NCBI RefSeq assembly: GCF_020097815.1
Contig: NZ_CP083663.1
Span: 2,232,001 to 2,296,000 of the forward strand
Source: Haloprofundus salinisoli
GTDB lineage: Archaea > Halobacteriota > Halobacteria > Halobacteriales > Haloferacaceae
DNA: 64,000 nt
Direction of reading: 5' to 3'
Shown here: positions 1 through 8,995 of the stretch, in pieces
Layout of the letters: each line of letters begins with the position of its first letter
How positions within the stretch are numbered: the stretch's first letter is position 1
Notes under the pieces: model-generated
Told to the model about the DNA's origin: nothing
Seen by the model: only the letters and a program-made list of their open reading frames with translations
Databases searched by the model: none
Translations under genes and position numbers: made by a program

Positions 1-1
1 C

Positions 2-349
2 GGCGCGATTCAAAGCGTCGACGAGGGGCAGTTGGAGGCGGCACGCTCGGTCGGGATGAGCAAGTTCGCGGCCATCCGCCACGTCGTCGTTCCGCAGGCG
101 CTTCGACGGTCCATTCCGGGCTTCCAGAACGAAGTGACGATCGTCCTCAAGGACACCAGCGTCGTCTTCGCCATCGGCCTCGCGGAGCTGCTGACGCGGA
201 GCTACGACCTGTTCGTCCGCCAGACGACGGCGGTGTTAGAAGTCGTGCTGTTCGTCAGCGCCATCTACTTCGTGCTGACGTTCGTGACGAATCGGGGACT
301 GGACTTCGTCGGGTCGTACTACGAGATACCGAGCGGTGAGCAGGCGTGA
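2..349 (+). CDS. Amino acid ABC transporter permease, C-terminal part (5' truncated by window)
   Basis: This is the 3' end of an inner-membrane permease of a polar amino acid ABC importer; the reading frame is open from base 2, so the real start lies outside the window. The first residues carry the EAA-loop pattern that docks on the ATPase (EAARSVGMSKFAAIRHVVVPQALR) followed by the conserved P-x-F-x-N-E segment and two hydrophobic membrane segments. It is followed 37 bases later by the transporter's ATPase and then a second permease, so the three form one operon. The substrate (glutamine, glutamate, arginine and similar) cannot be decided from this fragment. Confidence 0.9.
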   Translation, partial: GAIQSVDEGQLEAARSVGMSKFAAIRHVVVPQALRRSIPGFQNEVTIVLKDTSVVFAIGLAELLTRSYDLFVRQTTAVLEVVLFVSAIYFVLTFVTNRGLDFVGSYYEIPSGEQA

Positions 350-386
350 CGGCGGGTTTGAGGCAGTTCGACGGAGGTCGACGCAC

Positions 387-1139
387 ATGAGTGACACGAC
401 ACATCTACTGACGGTGGACCGCGTCTCCCAGAGCTACGGGACCGAGAAAGTGCTCCGCGACATCAGTTTCGAGATGGACCGCGGCGACGTGACGGTGCTC
501 GTCGGCCCGAGCGGGTCGGGGAAGTCGACGATGCTCCGGTGCGTCAACCGACTCACCGAAGTCGACAGCGGGGACATCTACCTCGACGGCGAGCGCGTCA
601 CTGGCCCGGACGTCGACGTCAACGAACTCCGCAAGGAGGTCGGCATGGTGTTTCAGGACTTCAACCTCTTCGCGCACCTCACGGCGCGGCAGAACATCAT
701 GCTCGGGCCGCGCCGCGTGCTCGGCCTGAGCAAGGAGGAGGCGCGCAAACGCGCCGACGAGCATCTGGAGATGGTCGGACTCACGCCGCAAGCGGACTCC
801 TACCCCGGCGAACTCTCCGGCGGGCAGCAGCAGCGCGTCGGCATCGCCCGCGCGCTGGTGATGGAGCCGAAACTGATGCTGTTCGACGAACCGACGAGCG
901 CGCTCGACCCCGAGCTCATCGGGGAAGTGCTGGAGGTGATGCGCGACCTCGCCGAGCGCGGGATGACGATGCTCGTCGTCACTCACGAGATGAGCTTCGC
1001 GCGCGAGGTCGCCTCCGAGATGCTGTTTCTCGACGGCGGGAAAATCGTCGAGCGCGGCCCCCCCGAACAGCTGTTCGATCGCCCCGAACAGGACCGCACG
1101 GCGTCGTTCCTCCGGCGCATCACCGAGATGCACTCATGA
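387..1139 (+). CDS. Polar amino acid ABC transporter ATP-binding protein (GlnQ-type)
   Basis: A 250-residue ATPase that powers uptake of amino acids. It has a Walker A (GPSGSGKST), a Q-loop (MVFQDFNLF), the ABC signature LSGGQQQR, a Walker B ([13 protein letters not shown]) and the switch histidine (VVTHEM), all in order and at normal length. I chose ATG 387 over an in-frame upstream codon at 336 because family similarity begins here and a GGAGG lies nine bases upstream. The stop overlaps the start of the next permease (ATGA), indicating translational coupling. Family identity is firm; substrate is inferred only from the neighbouring permeases. Confidence 0.95.
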   Translation: MSDTTHLLTVDRVSQSYGTEKVLRDISFEMDRGDVTVLVGPSGSGKSTMLRCVNRLTEVDSGDIYLDGERVTGPDVDVNELRKEVGMVFQDFNLFAHLTARQNIMLGPRRVLGLSKEEARKRADEHLEMVGLTPQADSYPGELSGGQQQRVGIARALVMEPKLMLFDEPTSALDPELIGEVLEVMRDLAERGMTMLVVTHEMSFAREVASEMLFLDGGKIVERGPPEQLFDRPEQDRTASFLRRITEMHS

Positions 1140-2068
1140 GCGAGCCCGTCGTCGACGCCGCCCGGGAGGGAGAGGGCGAGACCCGCATCTCGACCGGCGC
1201 GGTCGGACGAGCGCTGCTCGTCGCCGCCGGCGTCCTGTTCTGGGGCTGGCTGCTGCTGCGGTGGGCCAACGACTGGCTCGGCGGCCTGTTCGTACCGGTC
1301 GGACAGCCGTTCGTCGCGCCCGCGACCATCGAGTCGTTCGGCACCGGAATTCCGTTTCTCGCGGGCGCGTTCGAGTCGCTCGCGTTCGCTGCCGAGTATC
1401 TACCGATACTCTCGGAGGGGCTGTGGCTCACGCTCGTACTCACTGTCTTGGGGATCTTCTTCGGCTTCTTCATCGCCGTGCCGCTGAGCGTCGCCCGCGT
1501 CTACGGCGACGTCACGAAGTACGTCTCGCTCGTCTACACCGAACTCCTGCGCGGGACGCCGCTTCTCGCGCAGTTGTTCGTGCTCTACTACGGGCTGAAC
1601 TTCTCGGGGCTCGTCCCCGGCTTCCTCGACGGCGTGTTCGCCAACAACGCCGCGTGGGCCGCGCTCGTCGGGTTCATCCTCAACAGCGCCGCCTACCAGG
1701 CGGAGTACATCCGCTCGGCGCTCCAGAGCGTCGACACCGGACAGCTCACGGCGGGCCGCGCCATCGGTCTCTCGAAAGTGGACGCGATTCGGTACGTCGT
1801 CCTCCCGCAGGGGCTCCGCTTCGCCATCCCCGGGTGGACGAACGAACTCATCTACCTCATCAAGTACTCCTCGCTGGCGGCGTTTATCACCGTCCCCGAG
1901 CTGTTCAAGCGCGCCAACGACATCGCCTCCTCGAACTTCCGCTACACGGCGATGTTCACCATCACCGCAATTCTGTACCTGGCGCTCGTCATCACGGCGT
2001 CGCGGCTGATGAACTACGTCGAAGACCGGACGTCGATTCCGGGTCTCGGCTCGGGGAGCGGGCGGTAG
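1136..2068 (+). CDS. Amino acid ABC transporter permease
   Basis: A 310-residue permease of the His/Glu/Gln transporter family. The N-terminal hydrophobic segment is followed by a long extracytoplasmic stretch, then the typical block of membrane segments with LLRGTPLLAQLFVLYYG and the EAA loop (LTAGRAIGLSKVDAIRYVVLPQ). A longer frame runs upstream inside the ATPase gene, but ATG 1136 overlaps that gene's stop and begins the plausible protein. The operon therefore encodes two different permeases, which fits a heteromeric channel. The solute-binding protein is not in view and presumably lies upstream of the window. Confidence 0.93.
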   Translation: MSEPVVDAAREGEGETRISTGAVGRALLVAAGVLFWGWLLLRWANDWLGGLFVPVGQPFVAPATIESFGTGIPFLAGAFESLAFAAEYLPILSEGLWLTLVLTVLGIFFGFFIAVPLSVARVYGDVTKYVSLVYTELLRGTPLLAQLFVLYYGLNFSGLVPGFLDGVFANNAAWAALVGFILNSAAYQAEYIRSALQSVDTGQLTAGRAIGLSKVDAIRYVVLPQGLRFAIPGWTNELIYLIKYSSLAAFITVPELFKRANDIASSNFRYTAMFTITAILYLALVITASRLMNYVEDRTSIPGLGSGSGR

Positions 2069-2162
2069 AAGGCGTTCTGATTCGCGCTCTCCGCCCGGTT
2101 CTTTTCCCTTCTGTCGATCGATAGTCGAAACTATACCGTGGCTGTCCGGACGGGGATACGAC

Positions 2163-2372
2163 ATGTCGCCCTCCAGTGCGAGCGAGGTTATCACGAACGG
2201 CTACAGAGTCGGGTTGCTGCTGATACTGTACGAAATCGCCCCGATGCACGGACTCGACGGTGTGCTGTTCAGCATCGGGTTCGTGCTCTGTCTCGCGTTC
2301 TCGGGGTTCGGTTTTCTTCGAGTGTTAGTGCGGTGGTCCGAAGAGCGGGACTCGTCCGAACTACCGAGCTAG
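2163..2372 (+). CDS. Small membrane protein of unknown function
   Basis: A 69-residue protein with two hydrophobic stretches (around residues 14-24 and 32-53) and a charged, acidic tail. The ATG at 2163 sits shortly after the transporter operon but is separated by about 95 bases. Its TAG stop lies inside a CTAG shared with the stop codon of the convergent dehydrogenase gene, so the two genes end on the same four bases. I do not recognise the family; the balanced composition and hydrophobic pattern make it a plausible real gene. Confidence 0.55.
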   Translation: MSPSSASEVITNGYRVGLLLILYEIAPMHGLDGVLFSIGFVLCLAFSGFGFLRVLVRWSEERDSSELPS

Positions 2373-3436
2373 AACTCCGTCACGACCTCGATACCCTCCG
2401 TCTCGTAGTTCGTCATCGCCGCCAGTCGCTCCGGGACGTCCGACAGCGCCACCTCGCGGCTCACGAGCGCGCCGGGGTCCACGTCGCCGGTCGCCAGCAG
2501 CCCCAACAGTTCCTCGTAGCGCGTCGGCGGCATCCCGCGAGAGCCCAAGAAGGAAATCTCCTGCATCGTCATCCTGTCCGTCGGTAGCGACACCTCGCCG
2601 CGCTCCTTCTCGGTCGTCAGACCGAGTTGGACGTGCGTGCCGCGCTTTCGGAGCGAAAAGACGGAGTTCCGGCACGTCTCTTCGAGGCCGAGCGCATCCA
2701 CGGAGACGTGCGCGCCGCCGTCGGTCTCCGCCCGAATCGCGCTCGTGACGCCGCGGCCGTCGAGGTCGCTGGCGTCGACGGTGGCGTCCGCGCCGGCCTT
2801 CCGCGCGAGGTCCAGTTTCTGGCTATCGATGTCGACGGCGATTACTCGCGCGCCGACCGCGTTCGCCACCTGAACGGCCGAGAGGCCGACGCCCCCGCAG
2901 CCGTGGACGGCCACCCAGTCGCCCGTCCGGAGGTCGGCGCGGTGGGCGAGCCCGTGGAAGGCGGTCATGAACCGGCAGCCGAGCGCGGCCACGTCGCGGG
3001 CGGCGACGCCCTCTGGGAGCGGCATCGCGTTGTAGTCGGCGTAGGGGACGTGGACCTGCTCGGCGAACGCGCCGGGCGCTTCCGACTGGAAGCCCAGCGA
3101 GAGGCCGTCCGCGCAGACGTTCCCGTGCCCGTTGCGGCAGTACGGGCAGGTGCCGTCGCCGAGGTTGAACGGGACGGCGATTCGGTCGCCCTCGCGGAGA
3201 TGGTCGACGCGCTCGCCGACGGCGACGACGTGACCCGCGGGTTCGTGGCCGAGAATCTGGCCTTTCGGCACCTGGTCGCCGGCCCACTCGCCGTGTCCTT
3301 GCCACGCGTGCCAGTCGCTCCGGCAGATGCCGCAGGCTTCCACGTCGACGACGACGCCGTGTGGGTCGGGGTCGGGGGCGTCTACGTTTTCGACGACAAG
3401 CGGTTCTCCGTACTCGTGCAGGACTGCGGCGCGCAT
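2369..3436 (-). CDS. Zinc-dependent alcohol dehydrogenase (MDR superfamily)
   Basis: A medium-chain zinc dehydrogenase of 355 residues that would oxidise an alcohol or reduce an aldehyde or ketone with NAD(P). The catalytic zinc site (CGICRSDWHAW, then GHEPAGHVV), the Rossmann GCGGVGLSAVQ and the acidic end of beta 2 (VIAVDID) are visible. The structural zinc loop reads DGTCPYCRNGHGNVC: the first of the usual four cysteines is replaced by an acidic/polar segment, so Asp may serve as ligand. A GTG one codon upstream (3439) is an alternative start. Substrate is not predictable. The gene stands alone and converges on the small membrane protein. Confidence 0.9.
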   Translation of the reverse strand: MRAAVLHEYGEPLVVENVDAPDPDPHGVVVDVEACGICRSDWHAWQGHGEWAGDQVPKGQILGHEPAGHVVAVGERVDHLREGDRIAVPFNLGDGTCPYCRNGHGNVCADGLSLGFQSEAPGAFAEQVHVPYADYNAMPLPEGVAARDVAALGCRFMTAFHGLAHRADLRTGDWVAVHGCGGVGLSAVQVANAVGARVIAVDIDSQKLDLARKAGADATVDASDLDGRGVTSAIRAETDGGAHVSVDALGLEETCRNSVFSLRKRGTHVQLGLTTEKERGEVSLPTDRMTMQEISFLGSRGMPPTRYEELLGLLATGDVDPGALVSREVALSDVPERLAAMTNYETEGIEVVTEF

Positions 3437-3594
3437 CACGCCCCGGTATGCGAAGCCATCACAAAAAGCCGCGCGTACACGTCCCGGAGTGCCGGTGTCC
3501 TTCGCTGTGACGACGGGTCGTCACCACCGACACTCCGGTAAGCCGTACGTTCTATCCCAGGCCGAAAAACGTTTAGCACCGACTCGCACCTTGG

Positions 3595-4900
3595 GTGAAC
3601 TATCTTCCCTCAAGACCGTTCCCCGAAGGCGACCCGACGGCAGTATCTGGCGACGGTCGGACTGGCGGCGATTTCGGCACCTAGCGCCGTCGAATCGGCG
3701 ATCGGCGCGACCGACACTCGACGCGCTCGGCAGTCGGACTCCGCCGCGTCGCTCACGAACCGACAACTCGCGGCGGAACTCCGCGCGCTCGCCCGTTCCT
3801 CGCACGTCACGCTCCGCCGAATCGGCCGCTCCGCCGGTCGAAACGATCCTCTCTGGGAGCTTCGAGTCGGGCGGGGTGAGACGAACGTCCACCTCGTGAC
3901 GCAACTGCACGGCGACGAACCCGCCGGAACCGAAGCGATACTCGCCCTCGTCCGCGAGATGGTCTCGAACCCCGAGGCCAACAGGGACCTCCTGAGTCGA
4001 CTCACACTCACCGTCGTTCCCCGGGCGAACCCCGACGGGGCGATGTTCGCCCGCGACGAGGACGACGACGGGACCGAAGAGCGCGTCACCCGTCGCGAGA
4101 ACACCCAGCAGTGGCGAGAGCGCGACTCCCGACACGAACCCGACTACCACACCGCAGACGGACCGCCCGGCTACGACCTGAACCGCGATTTCGACCCGAC
4201 TGCCGAGACGCCGGATGCCGACGGCTCGTCGCAGACTCGGGCGCCCAGCGAATGGACGCGGTACGACGAAGACGGCGAGACGCGGTGGCGACACGACCGG
4301 ACCTACCGGGGGTACACTCTCCGCGGATGCGGCCTCGAACTCGCGCCTGAAACCGCCGCCGTCGCCGACTCGTACCGACGTGCGAACCCCGACGTGGCGA
4401 TAGCGCACCACCACAAGAGCGTCGAGGCCGAGGGGCGCGGCAGCGAGACGTCCTCGCTTCTGAGCGTCATGGCTCCGTTCGGACCGTCGTATCTCGAACG
4501 AGCACCCGCCTACGAGCCGGACGAACCCCCCGAAACCATCGTCAACCCGTTCATCGACGCCGAGACGAGTCGGCGCTCGCTCCGACTCAACTCGTTCGTC
4601 GCCCATCAACTCTCGTCCGTGGGTGGGTTCGGGAGAGTGACGCGCTACGGCTACGAACCGCTCTGGGGGTCGTACCTCGACGCGCTCTCTCCGAGGACGA
4701 ACGCCGCCGGGATGCTGTACGAAGTCGCCGGGCAGTCCGACGAGCGCGACAGTATCGACTACGCCCGAAAAGTCGCCGTCTCGCGGGCGGCGTTCCGACG
4801 GACGCTCGAAGCGCTGGCGTCGGACCCGGACCTCGGAACCGTCGACGAGAACCGGTACTTCGACCTGCCGGTCGAGTCCGGCGGGCCGACGAACCGATAA
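3595..4900 (+). pseudogene. Tat-exported M14 zinc carboxypeptidase-like protein, frameshifted near its start
   Basis: From 3896 on the frame encodes an M14-type peptidase: TQLHGDEPAG supplies the zinc-binding H-x-x-E, VVPRANPDG and DLNRDFDP match the substrate-binding motifs, and AHHHK resembles the third zinc-ligand region. Upstream the same frame stays open back to 3599 and encodes a twin-arginine signal (TRRQYLATVGLAAIS), but contains no ATG, GTG or TTG before GTG 3896. A GTG at 3595 is in the neighbouring frame. Removing one C from the CCCC at 3621-3624 would fuse it to the signal peptide. Either a one-base insertion has inactivated export, or the base call is wrong. The remaining frame to the stop is intact. 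Confidence 0.7.
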
Positions 4901-4906
4901 CCGCGA

Positions 4907-6403
4907 TCAGAAGAAGTCGGTGAGCCCCGACTGACCGTCGTCGCTCTCGTCCTCGTCGTCACCGCCGGCGCTGCTTTCGTTGCCGCCGTCGGCCGCTGAC
5001 TCGGCCGGGTCGTCTTCTTCGGCCGTCTCCGAGACGGCGGCCGGGTCGTCTTCTCTCGGGTCGTCGTCGCCGTCGCTTCCGCCCTCGGAAGTCCCGCTCG
5101 GCGAGCCAGCGAACGCGCCGCCGGAGTGTGCCTCCATCGCCTCCCCGCGGAGTTGCTGGGCGTCCTCGACGATGGACTGGACCTTCTTCGTCGACTCGCC
5201 GCTGCCGGTGACGTGGGCGACGTGTTTCTCCTCGAATTCGTAGTACGCCGCCATTTCGACGGTGAGGTCGCGCGGCTTGCAGTGGTGGGACATCACCGAG
5301 AGGTACGGGACGATGCGTCGCCGGGCGATGCTCATGCTCGTCCCGCTGGATTCGGCGACGCGGCGGGCCACCTCGTCGCCGGTCTTATCCTTCGAGCGCC
5401 AGAACTGCGGGCGGCCGTAGCGCGTCCACCCTCCCTTCGTGCCGTCGCGGGCGGCGGCGACGCCCGCGGCGAGGTTGTCGCCCGCGTAGCGCCAGTAACT
5501 GTAATCCTGACTCGCACGCACGCGACCCAGCCAGCGGTCGGCGTTGGCGAGGAACTCGTAGGCGCGGGCGACCTCTTCGCCCTCGTACACGTCGAGCATG
5601 TTGTCCTCGACCCACTTCGTCAGGTCGTCGGGCGTCTCGTCTACGTCGTAGGAGGTGTACAGCGCCTCCCGCGGCGACTCCTCTTTGAGCACCTGATCCA
5701 GAAACTCGAAGATGCCCACGGAGCGGTCCCGGTCGCTCGTTGCGACGGACTCCTCGGTGATGCTGTCTCGGCCCTCGGCGGCGGCCTGGAGGTCGTTGAC
5801 CGCGCCGCGGAGGTCGCCGCTGTTGACGTCGGCGATTCGCTGGAGCGCCTCAGACTCGTACTCGACACCTTCCTGACGGCAGATGTCGCGGAGGACGGGA
5901 ACGATAGAGCGCGCGCTCACGTCGCGGAACTCGATCGACTCGCAGGCGTTACGCAGACCGCGGCTCATCTCGTAGAACTCGTTGGCGATGAGCACCATCG
6001 GCTGACCCGCCTCCTTGACGAGTTTCGTGATGGCGCGCGCGCCGCCGCGGTCGTAGTTACCGTGGATGTTGTCCGCCTCGTCGAGGACGATTAGCTGTCG
6101 CCCCGACTCGCCTCTGCTCGACCCGCCGAGCGTCTCGTTCATCGCCGCGCGACCCGCGAAGCGTTCGATGACGGCGGCGGTCCGCTGGTCGGAGGCGTTC
6201 AACTCGACGGTTTCCCACCCCATGTCGTTGGCCAGCGCGTGCGCCGCGGAGGTCTTGCCGACGCCGGGACTGCCGTAGATGATGACGGCGTCGCCGTGGT
6301 CGTCCCACGTCTGCGCCCACTCGCGGAACTGGTCGCGGGCTTTGTTGTTGCCGCGTATCGCCGACAGCGACCGAGGGCGATACTTCTCTGTCCAGTCAGT
6401 CAT
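4907..6403 (-). CDS. rfcL: Replication factor C large subunit
   Basis: The 498-residue large subunit of the archaeal clamp loader, which opens the PCNA ring with the small RFC subunits and loads it at primer ends. It starts with the typical WTEKYRP, has Walker A GSPGVGKTS at residues 44-52, Walker B LDEAD at 107-111 and the RFC helical domains, then a long acidic, low-complexity tail ending in a PCNA-interacting box (GQSGLTDFF). The ATG at 6403 is the natural family start. Its upstream region borders the integrase module, so the island begins only about 60 bases from this essential gene's start. Confidence 0.97.
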   Translation of the reverse strand: MTDWTEKYRPRSLSAIRGNNKARDQFREWAQTWDDHGDAVIIYGSPGVGKTSAAHALANDMGWETVELNASDQRTAAVIERFAGRAAMNETLGGSSRGESGRQLIVLDEADNIHGNYDRGGARAITKLVKEAGQPMVLIANEFYEMSRGLRNACESIEFRDVSARSIVPVLRDICRQEGVEYESEALQRIADVNSGDLRGAVNDLQAAAEGRDSITEESVATSDRDRSVGIFEFLDQVLKEESPREALYTSYDVDETPDDLTKWVEDNMLDVYEGEEVARAYEFLANADRWLGRVRASQDYSYWRYAGDNLAAGVAAARDGTKGGWTRYGRPQFWRSKDKTGDEVARRVAESSGTSMSIARRRIVPYLSVMSHHCKPRDLTVEMAAYYEFEEKHVAHVTGSGESTKKVQSIVEDAQQLRGEAMEAHSGGAFAGSPSGTSEGGSDGDDDPREDDPAAVSETAEEDDPAESAADGGNESSAGGDDEDESDDGQSGLTDFF

Positions 6404-6459
6404 ATTATCCGGATACCCTCCCGATACCTTTACAACATTTTAGCGTATCTCGATGCTCC

Positions 6460-6846
6460 ATGGGTGACTCCGTCACTGTCGAGGTAGTAGTGGACGCGGG
6501 TGTTAAAGCCGATTGGAAACACCATGCAGAACAAAATGCTCAGTACGACCACCTAAGCGATCTCGTCCGGACCGCCGTTAGCAAGCAAATTGCGAGAGAC
6601 AAAAGCGAGGATGCCAGAGATGTTCCGGACGGTATCAAGAACATGTTCTACGACATCGAGAGTCAATACGAACGCTTAGAGTCGTTAATGATGTCAGCGA
6701 ACCATTCACTCGAATCCCTTGAGAACCAGCACGTCACGCAAGATGACATCGAGGACACCATCGCCTTCCACACCAGCAAAATCCAGTCCGTCCTCGAAGA
6801 AATGGACGACTCGAACGAAACCGGGGAATCAGAGTCGGATGAGTAA
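6460..6846 (+). CDS. Integrase-associated small protein, possibly DNA-binding accessory factor
   Basis: A 128-residue acidic protein whose stop codon overlaps the start of the integrase (ATG 6839), so the two are co-translated. The N-terminal part (VTVEVVVDAGVKADWKHHA) followed by a helical region around HLSDLVRTAVSKQI looks like a strand-helix-helix arrangement of ribbon-helix-helix type, and the rest is helical and charged with coiled-coil potential. A role in controlling integration or excision is inferred only from the position. I do not recognise a named family. Confidence 0.75.
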   Translation: MGDSVTVEVVVDAGVKADWKHHAEQNAQYDHLSDLVRTAVSKQIARDKSEDARDVPDGIKNMFYDIESQYERLESLMMSANHSLESLENQHVTQDDIEDTIAFHTSKIQSVLEEMDDSNETGESESDE

Positions 6847-7900
6847 CACCAACAACGACACCGATGATGATCCACGCGGGCCATACGCGTCGCTTCCGGA
6901 CGTCGAAACCCTACCCGATCCGGCACAGGAGTACATTGAGGACAGCAAATACACTGTGTCGAAACGCGGGTATTTGAACCGGAAGTCGAGTATTCGGCAC
7001 TACGCAGTGTTCTGTGCGGAGACAGGTCGGGATTTACTGGCGCCCGGGAAGTACGCAATTCGGAAATTCCAAATCGAGCAGCGAAAACATGGGTACAGCG
7101 ACTCAACGATCTCGAATCGAGTGTATGACTTGTCGAAGATGTTCCGGACGTTCCAGGATCGGGCCGAAGACCCGAACGAGACAGTACCGCCAGAGCTTGA
7201 AGGAATCAAGAACCCGATGGATGAAGCCGGGTGGGAGTTGCTCGTGGAACGAGAGGACAATAAGGACCCGCGGTACATCGAAATAGAAGATTACAAAAAA
7301 ATCCTCGAGGTGGTTGAAAAGTTGAGAGATCTCGTGCTTTTGAGATTGTTGTGGGACACGGGGGTGCGGGCGCGGGAATTGGTGTCGCTGCGTCTCGACA
7401 AAATCATCTGGGAAGAACGTGCGATTGAGACGGTAACGGTGAAACAGGAGGGTGAGAGTGAGTGGCGAGAGATTGACGATGAGGATACGGATCGGACAGT
7501 GTATTTCACGCCGAAAACGGAGCGGTATCTCAGGGAGTGGATTGAGGGCGGTGCGCGAGATGGGTTCTTGTCGGCAAGTGAGTCACCGTATATTCTCGTT
7601 GGGAGGCAGAGTATGCAGTTGAATCCACGGCGCCCGACGGAAATCGTGGATGAGTATGCGGAGATGGCGGGTGTGCAGGAGCCTTTGGGTCCGCCGAATG
7701 CGGCGGGGGAGCAGCGGCGTGCTGTGACGGCACACACGTTTAGACACAGCTATGCGGTGCATCGTGTCAAAAAAGGGATGCCGATCCCGTTCTTGAAGGA
7801 GTTGATGGGGCATAGCGATATTGAGCATACCGAGATGTATCTTCGGTTCAAGGGGGAGGATAAGGCGGAGGCAGAAAGGAAGTACAGGCCTATTGTCTAA
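6839..7900 (+). CDS. Tyrosine recombinase / integrase
   Basis: A 353-residue phage-integrase family enzyme with a SAM-like N-terminal DNA-binding region (residues about 30-110) and a C-terminal catalytic domain. The catalytic set is visible: R177 in TGVRARELVSL, H299-x-x-R302 in AHTFRHSYA, H325 in LMGHSD and nucleophile Y334 in HTEMYLRF. The enzyme therefore looks active. The start overlaps the preceding accessory gene. It lies at the left end of the low-GC island and most probably inserted part or all of it. An attachment site could not be located. Confidence 0.93.
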   Translation: MSNTNNDTDDDPRGPYASLPDVETLPDPAQEYIEDSKYTVSKRGYLNRKSSIRHYAVFCAETGRDLLAPGKYAIRKFQIEQRKHGYSDSTISNRVYDLSKMFRTFQDRAEDPNETVPPELEGIKNPMDEAGWELLVEREDNKDPRYIEIEDYKKILEVVEKLRDLVLLRLLWDTGVRARELVSLRLDKIIWEERAIETVTVKQEGESEWREIDDEDTDRTVYFTPKTERYLREWIEGGARDGFLSASESPYILVGRQSMQLNPRRPTEIVDEYAEMAGVQEPLGPPNAAGEQRRAVTAHTFRHSYAVHRVKKGMPIPFLKELMGHSDIEHTEMYLRFKGEDKAEAERKYRPIV

Positions 7901-7909
7901 ACCTACCTA

Positions 7910-7935
7910 GCAAGAGGTTGTTGCAAGAGATTGTG
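7910..7935 (+). repeat. Tandem 13-base imperfect repeat behind the integrase
   Basis: Two adjacent copies, GCAAGAGGTTGTT (7910-7922) and GCAAGAGATTGTG (7923-7935), differ at two positions and begin nine bases after the integrase stop. They are followed by a GTG-rich stretch to about 7990. The place suggests integrase arm sites or part of an attachment site, but no matching copy was found at the other end. Confidence 0.4.
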
Positions 7936-7995
7936 GATTGTGAGTGTGTGCTGTGAGACTCACTTGTGTAGTGTGAATGTGAGGCGTGAGCGAGG

Positions 7996-8190
7996 TTAGT
8001 GTCCTCGGTCAGTGAACGAGTTGCTTCGACACGTCGGGCATCCTTGAGTTCCCCTGTCGGTGTAGTGGCCACATTGTGAACAGCAGATTTTCCCTTTCGG
8101 CGTGTCTTCTTGCAGGTCTTCGAGGTCAGGATCTATTCCGGTGTCATCGGACTCGTTTGGGGGTTTGGGTGGTCGCCGAGTTCGATCCAT
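7996..8190 (-). CDS. Small zinc-ribbon protein
   Basis: A 64-residue protein with a proline-rich, acidic N-terminal half and a C-terminal zinc ribbon built from CCSQCGHY and CPTCRSNSF, a C-x2-C...C-x2-C pattern. Such tiny zinc-finger proteins are abundant in haloarchaeal genomes and often act as regulators or partners; no specific role can be given. Its 5' end overlaps the 3' end of another small frame on the same strand (8133-8354). Confidence 0.65.
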   Translation of the reverse strand: MDRTRRPPKPPNESDDTGIDPDLEDLQEDTPKGKICCSQCGHYTDRGTQGCPTCRSNSFTDRGH

Positions 8191-8354
8191 TGCTGTTGGA
8201 GTTGTTTGATTTCGGTTACCTGCTCTCCCGTTGCTCCACCTTGTTCAGATAGCCGAAATCCGATCCACATTCGAACGAAAGAAAGTCCTATTTCGAATCT
8301 GAAACCCTTGAATACGACAGGTTGAGTCGGTAACCCGACACCGTACATAAACAA
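8133..8354 (-). CDS. Small hypothetical protein
   Basis: A 73-residue frame upstream of, and overlapping by 58 bases, the zinc-ribbon gene. The central part (around FEIGLSFVRMWIGFRLSEQG) is partly hydrophobic and the C-terminal part (EIKQLQQQWIELGDHP) looks like an ordinary helix, so it could be a real upstream partner. The large overlap is unusual, and only one of the two frames may be genuine. No family recognised. Confidence 0.35.
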   Translation of the reverse strand: MFMYGVGLPTQPVVFKGFRFEIGLSFVRMWIGFRLSEQGGATGEQVTEIKQLQQQWIELGDHPNPQTSPMTPE

Positions 8355-8995
8355 TAGAGTTCAGCGGTTTGCGGTCCGCCGTGAACTACCCTTAGAAATT
8401 CTCGGACAAGTGTTGGTCACAGTCAATACTGCATTCGGTGCAATATTGATTGCCTTGTTGGTGTTTGTCCTTGGTCGGCGAGCCGCACGGTAGGCGTGTT
8501 TGGTGCAGTCTTCCAGTTCAGCAGGTTCCCTGAATCGAATAGCTCGTCGACAGTCATCTTGAGAACCAGGTCGTTTTGTGGTAGTGAAGGAGCCTCTGTG
8601 GGAGGACGGTGAAGTGTTCTGATCTTCACTGGGTACTACTGGGAATACACTTATTCATGCCAGTTTATTCGTCTGATATATGCCTGGCATCGAACACGGG
8701 TACGACCGGTAAATTTCGATGGTTGTCGGGGCGCTAATTGTAGCAGTTCTTATCGGAGAAGCTGTACCACGTCTTGTCGAGGCTTCTGCCCAGAATGCTA
8801 TGACCTCGTAGAGGGAGGTGAAGACGGTAGCTTCCAATACGGGGAAAATACCGATTCGAGCGGGATGAGAAAAATCTCCGAGAGGCTGTAGAGGCGATGG
8901 AGGCCAACGAGGATGTGGAATTGTGGTTGAACGAGACGACCCTCGACGAGGCAGCAGACACGCTTGATGAGTAGTTGAGGAAGTATAATCCCGGT
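8355..8995. other. Gene-poor stretch with decayed coding remnants
   Basis: No intact gene is supported here. On the minus strand around 8395-8510 one frame ends with a cysteine-rich piece (QYCTECSIDCDQH), looking like a broken zinc-finger gene; the neighbouring frame gives only a 68-residue open stretch. On the plus strand, 8730-8974 holds a second decayed zinc-binding gene described separately. Stops and frame changes are frequent throughout, as expected for abandoned sequence next to an integrase. Confidence 0.5.
8730..8974 (+). pseudogene. Frameshifted remnant of a zinc-finger protein gene
   Basis: One frame encodes a cysteine cluster (SCTTSCRGFCPECYDLV) followed by an acidic stretch ending near SFQYG. 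Beyond that point sense continues in another frame with KYRFERDEKNLREAVEAMEA and an acidic helical tail ending in LDE at a TAG. Together they read as one small zinc-binding protein broken by a frameshift at about 8840. No start codon was found. The original function is unknown. Confidence 0.4.

Noticed and set aside
539-1135. Long upstream extension of the second permease frame
   Set aside because: It lies inside the ATPase gene, is Arg-rich nonsense, and a coupled ATG at 1136 gives the correct protein.
5126-6094. A 322-residue plus-strand frame within the clamp-loader region
   Set aside because: It is the antisense shadow of rfcL; composition is Arg/Val/Asp-rich and there is no recognisable domain.
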